From Takakia lepidozioides (Eukaryota > Streptophyta > Takakiopsida > Takakiales > Takakiaceae), in contig CM060733.1 in the NCBI GenBank assembly GCA_030704615.1, positions 38,504,001-38,568,000 on the forward strand: a stretch of DNA of 64,000 bases, read 5' to 3'. The notes under the pieces were generated by a model. That model searched no databases, was not told where the DNA came from, and was given only the letters and a program-made list of their open reading frames with translations. Positions within the stretch are counted from its first letter, which is position 1; the number at the start of each line of letters is the position of its first letter. Both the position numbers and the translations under genes were made by a program. Below, piece after piece: positions 1 to 12,748 of this stretch.

Positions 1-2222
1 AAGAGTGCACCGATTCGGCCATGTTCGTCGTCGGCATATCCGTGTCATCCTCCAAGCTCATGTCCTGTTGAAGGAAATTAGATATGTCACTGATTGTGGA
101 GAATGTCCAAGCACAAAACAGAACAATTGTCAAGTACAGAAATGTGTTACTGTCTCATGTAGTCTCCAAACTGGCGGAATCTATAATGCCACCACGCAAG
201 CCACGTTTGCAGTTCTGGCTGATCTTTCACATCCACTGCCCTGAAGACACCCACCAGGCGCGTATGGTTGCAAACTCGGTCTCCGCCTCGTCGATGGAAT
301 TCGCATTTTTCCACGCTAGGCACATACTGATATGATCCTGCCGGTGGCGTGACGCCACGAACCTTTTCGTGTTTTGCGTCAAACTCTGCATGAAGTGGAA
401 CCCGCAAGATCTCTCCTTTCCTTCCATTGGAGTCTTTGGGTCGTCCCCATATACCCTCCTAACTGCAGCCCAGTTTGCCTGGGCATTGTCAGCCATGAAG
501 CCCCTAAAATCGGGAGGGGGCAACTTGGCTCTCGCCATTTGCTCATTAATTCCGCGCCACATATGCAACTCCGAATCTGTGTCTTCTCCCTTCATTTCGC
601 AGATAGCAATGGTCATCAACTTTCTGCAATGTGGGTCGTATACATGTGCCCCCATTGTCACCCAATCGTGGTTGGTAATTCGCCGGATGTGGTCAAACAT
701 GACCCAATTTGAGAGGTCTCCACTGGTCATCCGCTTCACCAAATCGACGCCGCCCGGTCCGCACGTTGACATCTTAAATATGAAGCACCTGTCCATCTCC
801 GAGCCTTGACCAGGAAAGAAGCTGCCTTGGATGAAGTCGTAGCCGCATGTGCGTTTCACTTCCAAGATGGAGTGCATGTCTGATCCTCTTCCGATTCGTT
901 TCTTGCAGCTGACAATGTGGTTCCTGACATTGGGGCTGCACACATGGGAGACAGCTTCCAGCAGGTCCTTCATGTCCCCCTCGCCCAGCTTCTCTCTTGT
1001 GCTTCCGTCCTCCGACATTATTCTGCCAATTGCAATCCTATGTGCCGATGCGAGCTGTATCTGCTTTGGTTTTGCACCCGGCCTCAACCTCACCTCCTCC
1101 TTGAATATCCTGGGCTTGTTGAAAAGCGACTCTGCAATTGCCTCTGGCGAGGGGGTGCTCATGCTTTCCGATGTGAATGCATGCTCTGGTGCACGCTGGG
1201 CCGACGGTCCCGACGTAGTACTGCTTGGCGTTGCACACTGCCATGCACGTAGGGGCTGCGTTGCAATGGGCACACTTGAACGTCCCTGCAGGAACTCTAC
1301 CTTGAGGCCAAAATGGGGTCGACGAATTGCCAATCCAGTCAGTCTCATTCCTGGTGCCTTTGCTAGTGTAATGGTAACATGTGCTCGAGAAACATTTAAG
1401 ATGCCCAGCACACAATACATATCTCACTCGAACTCCATCACCCAGGTTGGACGATGAAGTTTTGGTGACACACCAAGGGTGGCCGTCATGTTTCCTGTTC
1501 ATTCCTGCGAGCATGCCGTCTGGGCCTGCGCCTGCCGGCACTGGAGGGAACTCGTATAGCATTCCCATCCACAACATCAGGCAAAGTTTCCACAGAATGG
1601 ATTGGAGTTTTGTCGTAATCAAGCCTAAGAAGGTCACTGGAGCGGGAACCCGTTGTCTTCATCCTCCGCAATATGTCGATTACTGAGCGGACGGAAGTTG
1701 AGTCGGACGGTGTATGCTGAACACTCCTAGTGACGGACGACTTCGAAACATACGATGGAAGGACCATACAGTCTTCATCGTCACTGGATAAGTCCTGGAC
1801 GACTGTTTCCCTGTTTTCCTGGATTTCCCTTTTCACATGTTTGGGCTTCTCTGCTTGTGAAGAGGTGCCCACATCCTTCACATCTTGCACGCCAGACCCT
1901 CTTGTGGAAGGAGGATCAACCAAGTTCCAGCGTGGGAACTCTTTAGGCACGATTTCACCAATGGCACTGTACCGGATGGATTCAGAAGCTGGGAGCCGCC
2001 ACTCTTTGCCTTTTCCGAAATCTGCATGCAGAATGACGGCACTTTCCAGAAAATTTCCATAAGCATCCTTCGTCTCCTCTTCCAAAAACACCGTTCCAGG
2101 GCGGAGCCCGAACTTCACACACAGTACTGCTCAGTGACAATCGCAAATCCTTGGTCGCAGGGTATTTTAGCTTTCAGAGAATCAGGATGGAAGTACACGT
2201 TGACCCAAACACGGGAGTCCAT
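1..2222 (-). pseudogene. E1 leftward gene: transposase-like protein with Cys/His-rich N-terminus (3' part outside window)
   Basis: The likely ATG is at 2222-2220, because the first residues align with the start of the E2 copy (18276). The reading continues to about 230 and the gene leaves the window. In order it shows a conserved N-terminal block (GTVFLEEE, compare GTIFLERE in E2), an acidic/serine linker, a Cys/His-rich block (HDGHPWC, then CAGHLKC), a second one (CAHC then KHEHP) and a core with MFDHIRR and FMADNAQANW. The Asp residues of the core resemble those of RNase H-fold transposases of the MULE type; the superfamily is inferred. At least three frameshifts are visible: a TG repeat near 2113, near 1563, and a C run near 1150. 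It is therefore dead, or the sequence has indel errors. It is divergent from the 4619 gene across a palindrome-rich spacer. Confidence 0.6.
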
Positions 2223-2472
2223 TTTGAAGACGGGACTCTCGGTACGCTCCGCAGCGAAGTCCTGCAATGAGAAGAGTGTGTCCTACCTAATAAACAAAAT
2301 GATTTTCTGGAGGATTCCGTATCCAACATGATGGGTGATCAGTGCACGTAAAGATGAAGGTGTGTAACGTACGTTAAAAAAACGGACGAAAACAGCAAGT
2401 TCACATCGGATATTTGGTGCCTGAATTGTAATGTACAACCACTTGGGGTACAATAAATCAGGCTTCCCATGA

Positions 2473-4112
2473 ATTTCGGCACCGAAATCTGGATGAACAT
2501 CTCTGTCATGTAACAGCTTTGGAAGCCAAGGGATGAATTCTGGCAACAGAAATCGTAATTTGTTTACCTCATTAAACTGACCAAGCACCCAACGGATGGA
2601 TTTCGGTGCCGAAATTCGGATGAACTTCTTCTTCATTAAATTGTATCTGCACATATGGGTTGAATTTAGATGCCAAAATACGGATAAATGTTCCTGATTA
2701 CAGTCGTGATTGACCACGTGTCCGGATATCGGTGCCGACTTCCGAATGACAGTAATCCTGATTCGGCAGAATGGATGTATTTCGGCGCCGAAATTCATTC
2801 TTCATCTCCTTTTCCGACCCTAATTCTGCTGCCCTGCGTATGGATTTCGGTGCCAGAATTCATCGGAAGTCCTTTCTGTTTTTATTTTTCTTTGCGACAG
2901 ATGAACTTTGGCGCCGAATCTCATCCAAGTACTCCCTTTTAATTTCCCTTTTTCTTCGAGAGCAATGAATTTCGGCGCCGAAATTCAACCAAAATCCTCC
3001 CGATTTTTTTTTTTCTTCGCGAGCATTGAATTTCGGCGCCGAAATTCATTCCAAGTCCAGGAGATATTTTTATTTTCCTTCGCGAGCAATGAATTTTAAT
3101 TCATTCCTCCTTCGCGAGCCGCTAAACTTTTTTTTTTTTTTTTCCTTCGCGAGCAATGAATTTCGGCGCCGAAATTCAGCCGACTTCATCCCTCCAAATT
3201 CTTTTCAGGGTTTTAGCGCGGATTTCGGCGCCGAAATTCATCCAATGCCTTCCCTCCAATATTTATTTTTCTTTGAAATGGATCAATTTCGGCGCCGAAA
3301 TTCATCCTTACTGTCCGCAATGAGTAACTCTAATATTACATTTTCTATGCGACGGATGAATTTCGGCGCCGAAATTCGTCCAAACCCGGCACTTACTTTT
3401 TGCTTTTGGATGATAATTTTCCGTAAATCGTTGGAAATACCCGTTCCGACGAATATAACAGGAATATTCTGCATTTAATGGAGAAATCGGCATTAAACCA
3501 CTTCTGTCAAAATTAATTGCATTTTAGCCGTTTTTTTTCATTTGAAACCGACAGTATCCATGAAGTGGTCTTTTTCGCACGGGACGCCGCACATAAAGTA
3601 TAATTTCGGCGCCGAAATTATAGTTAAATGTCCAAATGGCAAGTCCAAGGCATGGACAGCATCCGTCAGGGGCAATGATGGCGGCAAAGCATAGCATCGT
3701 GCCTTCGCTCTGGATGAACCATCCGGCGCCGCATCGCTTAATTTTGAATTTCGGCGCCGAAATATGGATGATTTCACCTCGTCTTATTCCGCCGCCAACA
3801 GCGGACCCTCGGGATGCATCAAAGTGCATGTCCCGGAATTAATTCCGGCTCCGATATCCCACCGACAGGTTTCATGACGAATGAGGACTGCGGCGCCGAA
3901 ATTTGTAAGTTTGTGTATGAAAGCACTTGAATAGGATGAATTTCGGCGCCGAAATTCATCCGTCCGCTGATGAAACGTACCGACCTGACTGTTGAATGTC
4001 ATGCAGGGGATTTTCATGGCGGTTGGGTTTCATGATGTGCGGATATTTCATTCAATGCCGGCTGCTCCGGGAACCGCATCCGGTGAACGGAACGTATTTC
4101 GGTGCCGCAATT
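2473..4112. repeat. E1 palindrome cluster, core ATTTCGGCGCCGAAAT
   Basis: The spacer between the two divergent E1 genes holds about twelve near-perfect 16-bp palindromes, starting near 2473, 2600, 2779, 2969, 3030, 3160, 3222, 3286, 3360, 3603, 3748 and 3940, plus several decayed ones (2727, 2844, 2905, 3891, 4096). The two middle bases of the eight-base CGGNNCCG core vary (CG, TG or CA) while the arms are kept. Several extend further: 3935-3960 is a perfect 26-bp palindrome and 3600-3621 a perfect 22-bp one. From 2967 to 3377 most are spaced about 60-75 bp and follow a T-rich tract and CTTCGCGAGCAATGAA. No gene was seen in the spacer. Confidence 0.9.
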
Positions 4113-4618
4113 CGGATAAACCGTCATACACTGGTGGCTGGAACTGGCACGCGTCGTGTTCCAGTCGACTTCATCCGTGCGAACGTGTCAGGGGTCACAA
4201 TCTCTTCATCACCCATACGGCAGAAAGTGGTGGACGGTGGCAACGCTTCGGGAGACGTGGCTGCTTACGCATCTGCTCGTGCATAGTGGTTGCATGTTCC
4301 ACCTTCGCTCTCTCGCTCCTTGCCCTTCTGCAGTGACGTTCTCCTGCGTTTCCTCTCCTTATGCGGCATAGTGGTAGCATAGAGTTTGTGGAAGGTCAGG
4401 CGACTCCGGCAAAGAGGAGGACGCGGGATTTTGGGAAGCCGCCGACGACACGACTTAAGCTCCGTCTCATGCATGAAATGCAGACGTCGTTATCCGGAGA
4501 CTCGGATCGCCCACCAGTGAGAGATTCGTGCTTCGCGGATGTGAAGCACTCCATACGCAATATTCCTTTACACCTTTGTTTTGGCGTGCAGTGTCTCATG
4601 TTTTCCTGTTTGTTTGAC

Positions 4619-7600
4619 ATGGGAGCTGGGGAGGGATCGCAGGGGGGCGAGGCAACACAGTCAACTTTGGATACTCCTGCCCGGGTGCTGCGCTCACAAG
4701 GTGGAAGTGCATCGAGGCAGACGAGTCCTCATTCAACACCTCAGATATCGCCTCCGAAAAGCCCACCTAGAGTTCGGAAGCCGAGAAAGCAGAAGGAGCC
4801 CATGGCTTCGCCAGTAAAACCCCTAGGGAGACTGGAAGCGGAGATATTGGTTTGCAGTCAATTTCAGAAAACACAGATGCGGTGGAGGCCGCTGGAGATG
4901 TGGAGTCGGATCTGCAGAAGGGCGGCCCATTCAACTGACAGAAGGAGAGGACGATAACGTGGTACGACTTGGCGACGATCAGAACCTGCTGGAGCTTGCG
5001 GAGGAGCAAAACCTCCAGGACAGTACACAGGCTGGTGAGAGGGGTGAGGGAAGTGACAGAGGTGATACAAGTAAGAAACTGGTGGCGGGTATGCTCATGA
5101 GCGCACGAGACATGAACATAGCAGCAAACAGGTTGCTGGCAGAGACTCATAGCAACATAGGCCGCGTTTTGGGCTCCATGGTGTATCCCGAGAACCTTAA
5201 AGTTCCTTTGTGTCGCATGGTAAGCCTTCCAGTTGTAAGGCAAGCACTGCCAGGGGATATCGATCGACTGAAGCACAACTTCAGAGAAGGGTACAGACGG
5301 GGGTCGGCAGCATTCTACGTTTCCATTGAGAATGACCAGGGTGTCACAAGGGGCCCCACTGCAGAGGAGCTTCAGAATTGGGGCCCCCACTGGCACACTG
5401 TTAATGCCGAGTTTGAAGCCTATCTGAAGACTAATCCCACATTCGCACACATGGAAGGGAAGATGTTCTTCGTTTGGGACGGGAACCACAGGATGCTTGC
5501 CTGGACAGAGTACATTGCTGAAATGCATCCGCAAGATATCAGTTGGCATTACATGGTGGACTGCATTGTCGTGAAGGTGGACGTCAGGGACAGAGGACTG
5601 TTGAAGGGTGCCATGGCGGATATAAATCTGTAAGTATACAATTACATCCTTGTGTACTGCCTATTGCGCGCCGAAATAGGCAATGTTCACCACTGTCATG
5701 CACTCTATGAACTGGAAATTGGATTGCTGTGCCGAAATCATTTTCATTGTTTTTTTCTCCATGGCAGGGTAACAGAGAGGGCCTTCGTGGAAACTCATCT
5801 GGCACATACGCTCTACAGAGTGCAAGAAGTGGGGACAGCTCCGCTGACGGACTTCCAAAAGTCCCTCGATCCCGAGCTGTACAGGAAGTCCCTAGCGAAA
5901 GCAGATCGCACCTGGTACCGACCAACACTGGACGCCATGGTGGAGATCCTCTATTCGGTGAGGTTCATCTCAAATTTCAGTATCAATTAATGTTATTTGT
6001 TGCAGGGATCCGTGGCCTGACTGTATCTGCTGGGTATGGGAATGCAGACGAACATCAGGGATGACTTGGCCTATGCCAAAAGGCAGTTCTTTGAGAATGA
6101 TGCCCCCAACAAGGCGGACGCGTCGATAGAGAGTCATATTGTGCAGGCAGGGAAGCAATCCCGGACCAAGTACAGGTCCAAACTTGTTAAGCAAGTTGCA
6201 ATCGCTGACCCTGGTCTTGGTGCCGAGTTCCTGGCGGAGATAGGACTGCATTACTCCAGACCCATGAAACCGGAAATGTCCATGGAGAAACTTCATCACA
6301 TCGCAGTGGTGTTTGAGCCGGCGGAGAAGGTAAGCATGTGTTTATTCTTGTTTTGTGACTTCTCGCGATTCTTATGTTGGAGCTCTTGTCTGACCGATGT
6401 GAGGTGGCTGCAGACGAGGTGGCTGCGAATCTGGAACGGCCATACAAACACGAAGCTGCTGTACCACTTTCCCATCGAGCCAACAGACGACAAAATGAAC
6501 GACTGGCTCAATGTCATGACTTGGTGGCATCAGGTATAATTTTCTCCTATTCTGTGTTGGACATCGTCGCAATTTCAAAATCATGAATGTTTTGGAAACC
6601 TGCCATGATGCAGGTACTGACCCACGCCCAGGAGCAATTGGACTGCAACACCACCACTTTCAAGTTACAGATCGACTGGACGAAGCCTGAGACAATGGAG
6701 AACTACGTGCAGTCGTGGCGAGGGCGCTTCGCAAAACCTCTTTTTCAGAGAAATTGCAAAGGCAAGACGCAGCGTATACATCGAAGAGCAGGGGTGCCGA
6801 CAAAGCGGCAATGCGTGTCCTGTTCAGGTAATCTGCTGACAATGCATCCCCCTATTTGCAGTTTAGATGATTTGGTTAAGCAGCGATGGATATTGCGGCG
6901 CCGAAATATACCTCTGCAAGATGTGAGTTCTGGGTAATTGGGGCACGGTCCACTCCGTATTTCGGTGCCGAAATACCTTGTGCATTGACAACTTCCACTT
7001 GCATGATGCATCGGTAGAATGATTTTTGTTGAACTGCCTCGTGATTGCAGGTACATAAACTTTGCACTCATTCCGTCCGGAGCCATTCAAAGGGTTCCAC
7101 CATTCTTCCTGGCGTGGAGGACACCTGGAGGTCGTGGAACGATGTACACAGAAGTAATGGCGAAGGAGTGGCATGCCGAGCATTTGGTAAACTGCCCCTG
7201 GTATGTGGATCTCCAAGTGGGACCGTTGACCTCTCGGAGGTTAACTTGAAGAAGGAAGCGAATGCCAGGGCTATGAAGGCGCAATCGGATCCCCAACCAG
7301 AGGACGCGGAAAGACTGAAAGCAGAGGAGGCAGCCAAGCAGAAAGCACTGAGAAAGTCAGCCAAGGCGGCAGCGTTGGCGAAGGAGCAGATGGAGAAGCA
7401 GGCAGCTGAGCAGCCCAAGGAGGAAGAAAAGAACGCGCAAACAGGGGCAAGAGACGAAGACCCCCACACCCAAGAAGAAGAAGCAGCAACACAGTCAGCC
7501 AGATGAGGAGGATTCGGACGACGATTTCCAGCAGGAAAACACCCAGGGGGCCACACCTCGTCCGAAAATTCACAAGGGCCAGCGCTCCGGGGGGTCGGCT

Positions 7601-9505
7601 GCGAAGAGATCACTATACGAGGATGCACCTGGCAGACCCTACCGTGCGGTGCAGATTGCGGGCAGGGAAGTCCTCAAAAACCCACAATTGTGGAGTGTGT
7701 TAATGAAAATTTCCTAACTGCTCTGACCAGAAGGCTGGAGATAACGAGTTTGAGGAAGGCGATCGAGGCCCACCAGGGGAAGGGGAAGAGGAAGGCCACT
7801 GGCAATGATATGGAGGACACTCCTGGCTACACAAAGATGATGGAGTATTTTGTGGCGATGAGCCACGGCAAAAAGAGCACAGTCGGGGGCAGGGCGGTGA
7901 AAGCCTCCATCGACATGATCCTTGTGGATATCCCGGATGGGCAGGAGATACTGGGGCTGGGCTCAGTTCCCTGGTGGAACAAGTACGACGAACGATACTG
8001 GAGCCACACATTCGGGTTCGCAGCCAACATGTTGGACGACGTTGGCTGTGTTGTTGTGCTAGCAGCCGATGGAGAAGTCACTGAGAATGATATCAAAGTA
8101 TGGACGGGGAGAAGTGCAGCACCCATCCTGAAAAAGATCTGGACTTGCATCAACACGCAGGGTCTTCTCAACGATGGCCAGAAGGTATGCTGTGGTTCTC
8201 CTCTGCTATGTCAATTTCTGGGCCGAAATTGCCCCTGTACATGTAGGCCACCTCTGACGTTTTCATTTCCTTCTCTGCAGACTCTTATCTTTCAGGCATT
8301 TTGCTTCGTGAAGGAACATTCGAAATTCAAATTACGTGAAGCAGGAAGACTTGTTGATTCCACAGTTGATCCACTGGAGTATAACGTCCTGTTCAACCAT
8401 GTGGGAGAGAAGGACATTCTTTGTGATTTGTCGGGCAGCCATGGAGGTATGGCAGGACCAGGAGTCCTGCATTCATCCAGACGCTCATGGAAACGTGTAC
8501 GGATGTTGAAGGCAGGGTCCTTGACGTCACTGCAAATACAGGTGAGAACGTTAATTGAATGCGGCACCGAAATTGACACCATTTCCGTTTCTGTATGTTT
8601 GCTTGTGCGAGGAAGCGACTCATTCTTGAGTTTGGCTGTGGGTTGTCGTATGAATTCGCAGGTGCCTGTATGTGGGCGGGAAGGATGTCGAACCGATTTG
8701 TGTTCTCATTTGAGGGGGATACGGCCTTGTACGATTACAATTTGGCGGGCCTTCAGCGTCTGCCTCCGACTGAGGATCCCAAAAACGCAGAAGAGGACGT
8801 GGAAGGAGAGGAGGAAGATGAAGAGGAGGAAGTCCGGGAAATTCGTTCGATGCAGGGGCGCCCGAAGCCGCTTCCCCCAATGCCTGTCTTCGAGTGAGTT
8901 GCACCATAGTAAGTGTATTGGTTTCGGTTGTAGGGACCATGCAACCTGCCGATGATTCCCTGTTTGAATTCTCTAATGTACTTCATTCTATGTTTGTGCG
9001 TACACTCAGCCTTGCAGAGTCGTCCGACGAGGAGAAGCTGGGAGACTTGCTCGAATCGGACCCTGTTGCAGAGGAGGAGACAGAATCGCATCGGCCATTC
9101 TTTGCCAGAAAATCGTTTCTCGCGAGTCCCCAGAAGCCCTTTTTTCTACCAGCCTATGCAGACACGGCTGCCAAAGAAGCCATCAGGAGGGAGGATAGGC
9201 CTACTCGGTTAGAGCAATTGACATACGGGAATGAGCAGAGAATTATAATGAGGCGTGAGGCCAAACATAGAATTGTGAAAGGCAGAGTAGGGAAGTTCGT
9301 AATAGAATCCGCGTCCGAGAGCGGGGAATGTCGAGGAGACTTCCGCACCCAGGTGGACAGTTCCGGCTGGTGAGGATGGTATTTTTGAGGGGAGGGCTTC
9401 TCAGAGTAATTGGTAGCGGCAGTGCAGGTTCGGAGGCAGGTGGAAGGCAGCCATCCGCATGAGGGCGGGGATGCATCGGACAGTGATAGCGGATCCTCAC
9501 CATAG
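4619..9505 (+). pseudogene. E1 rightward gene: ParB-like plus methyltransferase-like protein, many introns
   Basis: The proposed start is the ATG at 4619, opening a Pro/Ser/Lys-rich segment. A ParB/sulfiredoxin-like segment lies at about 5190-5560: SLPVVRQALPGDI early and FVWDGNHRMLAW later, the usual DG(H/N)xR ParB signature. Likely exons after it are 5768-5957, about 6006-6329, 6414-6533, 6614-6826 and 7051 onward; each intron is GT-AG. A Lys/Glu/Ala-rich coiled stretch at about 7240-7500 precedes a Rossmann-like block (7900-8180) with MILVDIPDG, then a hydrophobic strand after a Gly turn, resembling motifs IV and V of DNA methyltransferases. The C-terminus is acidic and Ser-rich (stop 9503-9505). 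Frame breaks near 4930 and 6750 suggest decay. The protein matches E2 (19201-24548) along its length. Function is inferred from motifs only. Confidence 0.55.
6893..6975. repeat. Two E1 palindromes inside an intron
   Basis: The intron between about 6826 and 7051 of the rightward E1 gene holds one decayed (6893-6907) and one perfect-armed (6958-6975, TATTTCGGTGCCGAAATA) copy of the E1 palindrome. Half or damaged copies also sit in other introns of the same gene, near 5667, 8214-8230 and 8558-8575. Exons contain none that I could find. Confidence 0.8.
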
Positions 9506-9752
9506 CAAAGTCTCATTTGGATCCTTTTGTTGTACAGTTCTGAAACACTTAATGAATATATTGACGATTTGAAAAATCATTGTGTTCAGACTGCTTGTCC
9601 ATTCCCTACATTTCTTCCGCCAACCAAAATCTATAATAAAAGCAGAAGAGACGCAAACTTCAGTGAAGAACCCTACAAGTAATTTATGCACACCATCGAC
9701 CCGGGAACTTGAAGCCATGAAAACCCTGCCGTTTCTAACATTCCTATTGGGA

Positions 9753-10033
9753 AATTTGGCGCCGAAATAGCCCAGTTTGCGCCTTCGTTATATGGGCCTC
9801 AAAAATTCCACGGATGAATTACTGCACCAAAATATTGCGATGGAAGCCTTCAGCACAAGGCACTTCACCACATTCCACTTGGGTATTTCGGCGCCGAAAT
9901 TGCCCGTTCTGCGCCTTTAAATACCGCACTATATCACATTTTAAGAGGTAATTTCGGTGCCGAAATACCCCGGTGGATGTCTTCAAAACACCATTTTAGC
10001 ACACTGCTCTTGGGAATAACGGCGCCGAAATTC
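9753..10033. repeat. E1 palindromes downstream of the rightward gene
   Basis: Four copies follow the stop codon of the rightward gene: 9753-9769 (one arm damaged), 9885-9900 (perfect), 9951-9966 (perfect arms) and 10018-10033 (damaged). They mark the probable right end of E1; the next 150 bp lead into an unrelated LTR-like repeat. I found no clear terminal inverted repeat. Confidence 0.8.
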
Positions 10034-10137
10034 CTCATTCCGCATCCTGGACCAGGAGAAACAGACCCTATTACCGAGGTAAGAGGACATAACACCGTCA
10101 ATAAAGGCAGGAAAATTCCAATTCCGCGGATGCCCGC

Positions 10138-10186
10138 TCATGAGCTCATAGGCTCATAGGCTCATGGGCTCATGCGCTCATGAAAT
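10138..10186. repeat. Short tandem repeat of GCTCATAG-like units
   Basis: About six imperfect 8-10 bp units built on GCTCAT(A/G)(A/G)G stand in a row directly before the LTR-like repeat. It is a simple repeat with no other signal seen. Confidence 0.6.
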
Positions 10187-10189
10187 AGT

Positions 10190-12683
10190 AAACCTCGTCT
10201 CTAACCCCCTCTCCACAAGGTATCCGGGTAGAGAACCTGATGCGGCTTATGGTTTGGAATACTAGGTTCCTAACATAGCATGCACCTGCACCTGTATCCA
10301 CCGCAGGCACTCCCATGGTTGGCTGGTCATCACCTCCAACCTCACCACAGGAGAAACAAAGATGGTCTGACTGGTCATCGACCCAACCTCACCATTAACA
10401 GCATGCTCTAGGGTTGGATTGGCGATCAAGCCCGAATCAACCACCTATAAAATCAAGCACCCACACAAAACTAGCATGGCGCACAATCAAGCATGCAAGT
10501 GTGGAGGGGATCTAAACACAAGAATGAAAACAACAACTCCCCCACACCAAAAATAACTCCACAGTGTCGCTCCTGCAAGGACACCCCAGCCCAAACCTGG
10601 ACTGATTCTTGCCTCCACCTACGGAAAGGTCTCGGCCTACAGAAAAGGTGGAAAGCTATGAGGAAGGGAAACTAAAGCAATGCCTATCCCCAACACGCTC
10701 TCATCCCAACACCCTTTTTTTTTCCTCTCTTCTCTCACTTGCATGACCATGATAGCATCCTGTAGACACTCCTCAAAACCGCCCTCCACGAGCTCATGAA
10801 ACTTGGCCTCCAAGGCCCCATGCAAGCCTCCACAGGGGACCGCCAGTGCCTCCTTATGTCCACCAGCCATTCCTCAGAATGGAACCACCTCAGGAAACCA
10901 CACCATTCACTGAAGGTTCAAAAATGGAGCAAATAGAGATACATATAGGCCCCAACAACATCATGTCCAAAGGAATTACCTGCAGGCTGGTCTCCCCCAT
11001 AGTTCAGAATTGGGCTGAAAAACCGAAAAAATTACCTGCAGGGAAGTAATCCCCTTTGTTAAAATGCAACAGGGAGGCAATTCCGACTTTTCTGCCAGAT
11101 CAGCTAGCTCAAAACCATTGTTCTTCAGAGCCCAGCCTCCCCATCAAGGTCCCACGAAACGAGTGTGAAATATTATTATTTATTTATTTATTTTTATTTC
11201 TTGGTTTACTCTACCTGTTCGCGGCCTTCCGTGGCTCTAACCGCCACGATTTCTCATGGCCCGCCCTAGGCGCTCGTTGGCCACGGGCTACCCCCGTGAT
11301 ACCCCGTGGTACCACGCCCACGAGTCTTCACAGCCCGCCATCCCCACGATCTGGTCATTGTGCCCACCCGTGGTGTCCGCACCACGGCTTCCCACGGTCA
11401 CGGTCAACGGTCACGGTCAACAGTTTTGTGCGTTCCCAGGAACTCCCATATGAGTTCCCATGCGTTCTCGAGGCGTTCCCACGCGTTCCCAAGCTGGGGT
11501 TTGCTCCTGCACCTGCTGCCTCTGAGCTATGGCTTCTGCAAAGCCACCAGACCTGCTGCCATGCTCTCTTGGGCTCTCAAGACCCACCAGAGGCACCCTA
11601 AACTCAACAAGCAAACAATATGCTGCCCAACAAGCTTCATTTCTTCATGAAGCTCACAAAAACGAATCTGAAAATACACACCTTTACAAACTTGGTGCAC
11701 TTGCACTTCTCATGCATATCCCCTAGCTCTAGGGCGCCTCGTTGCTACCCTTCCAGCCCCGCTCTTGCCACTCCAAGAGCCCTTACAATGCTGAGTTTCA
11801 GATTGAAACTCCAACTCAACACATGTTTCACAAGTGCACTGATTTGTACACAAGAGGGATCAGCCCCCTCTCTTCACTCATACCTCTTCATGAGCTTGGA
11901 GCTGAAGCTCCCAACGGGCTGCGATGCATCCCCTCGCAGCTCCACCATTCGGCTACTCCTCATCTACTCGCAACAACTGGTTTCGGGCAAAAATACCTGG
12001 AGCTGATCATATCATCTCCAACCTGCAACATGCTAGCTTCCCATGCGCAGCCCACATTTCTGCAGCTCCTCAACTCGGCCTGCAGCTGAAGAAGATGACC
12101 ACAGTTCGCCCACTCGTGGCCAACATCCCCTCCGCTTCACACTGATCCGCATACTCAGTTGCCATAGCGTTCAGCTATGCAACACCGACCGCCTCTCTAT
12201 CCATTGCAAACTTGCAACCTGTTCGCATTTGCACTCTATCCGCTTTGGATAGGCTCATGCACGAATCCCTGCACTGTAGGCTGAACCGTTTTTTATGATC
12301 TGAAAACACAAGTGCTACAACTAACTCGAACCTGGCACTCACAAACTCGAGCTGATCTTTCTCGAGTGATAAAGAAAAGAAAGATACAAGCACACAAGCT
12401 CTCTCAAACTCACATACTTGCACATGAAAACATCACTCATATATTAATTCGAGCCAAGTGCACCCCACGCCATGGGGAATCCACACTACGGCGCCATAGC
12501 TAGAGACGGTGAGGCTCAACTCGATAAAGATGAGCCCACCGCGATCTGCTGTGAAGATAACAACGTCAGGTGCCCAAACATGTATTGGCCCCTGGATTGT
12601 CACTTGGGTCAATCCCAAATGTCAATATATAAAAGCTAGCTATTTCCTAGCTAACTTCACACTAGTGGTAAAATAACTTGACA
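10190..12683 (-). mobile_element. Solo or partial copy of the long LTR of the DNMT-bearing gypsy family
   Basis: The first several hundred bases (CTAACCCCCTCTCCACAAGG onward) and the last about 380 bases (ending TAACTTGACA) match the long LTR at 59849-62714 in the same order and orientation. The middle is diverged: the GTCACAGCC-type tandem repeat of the other copy is replaced by unrelated and shorter sequence. No gag or pol sequence adjoins it, so it is a solo LTR or a truncated copy. The left boundary is uncertain by about 30 bp, and no convincing target duplication was found. Open frames in it are not supported as genes. Confidence 0.7.
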
Positions 12684-12748
12684 TAGAAATGAGATGAATT
12701 ACCAGACAGGTGAACTCAAGATGGAAAGTAAAAGCTAGCTTGTTGGTT

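Noticed and set aside
849-1457. Rightward open frame of 202 codons
   Set aside because: It is the opposite-strand shadow of the E1 transposase-like gene.
2473-4112. CRISPR array
   Set aside because: The repeats are short palindromes with unequal, partly repeated spacers, in a plant nuclear context with no cas genes.
5190-5560. Bacterial contamination because of the ParB signature
   Set aside because: The coding region is interrupted by GT-AG introns and has a diverged paralogue 15 kb away in the same plant-like context.
11056-12423. Several open frames of 60-180 codons
   Set aside because: They lie in the long LTR copy, are not kept between the two LTR copies, and show no domain.
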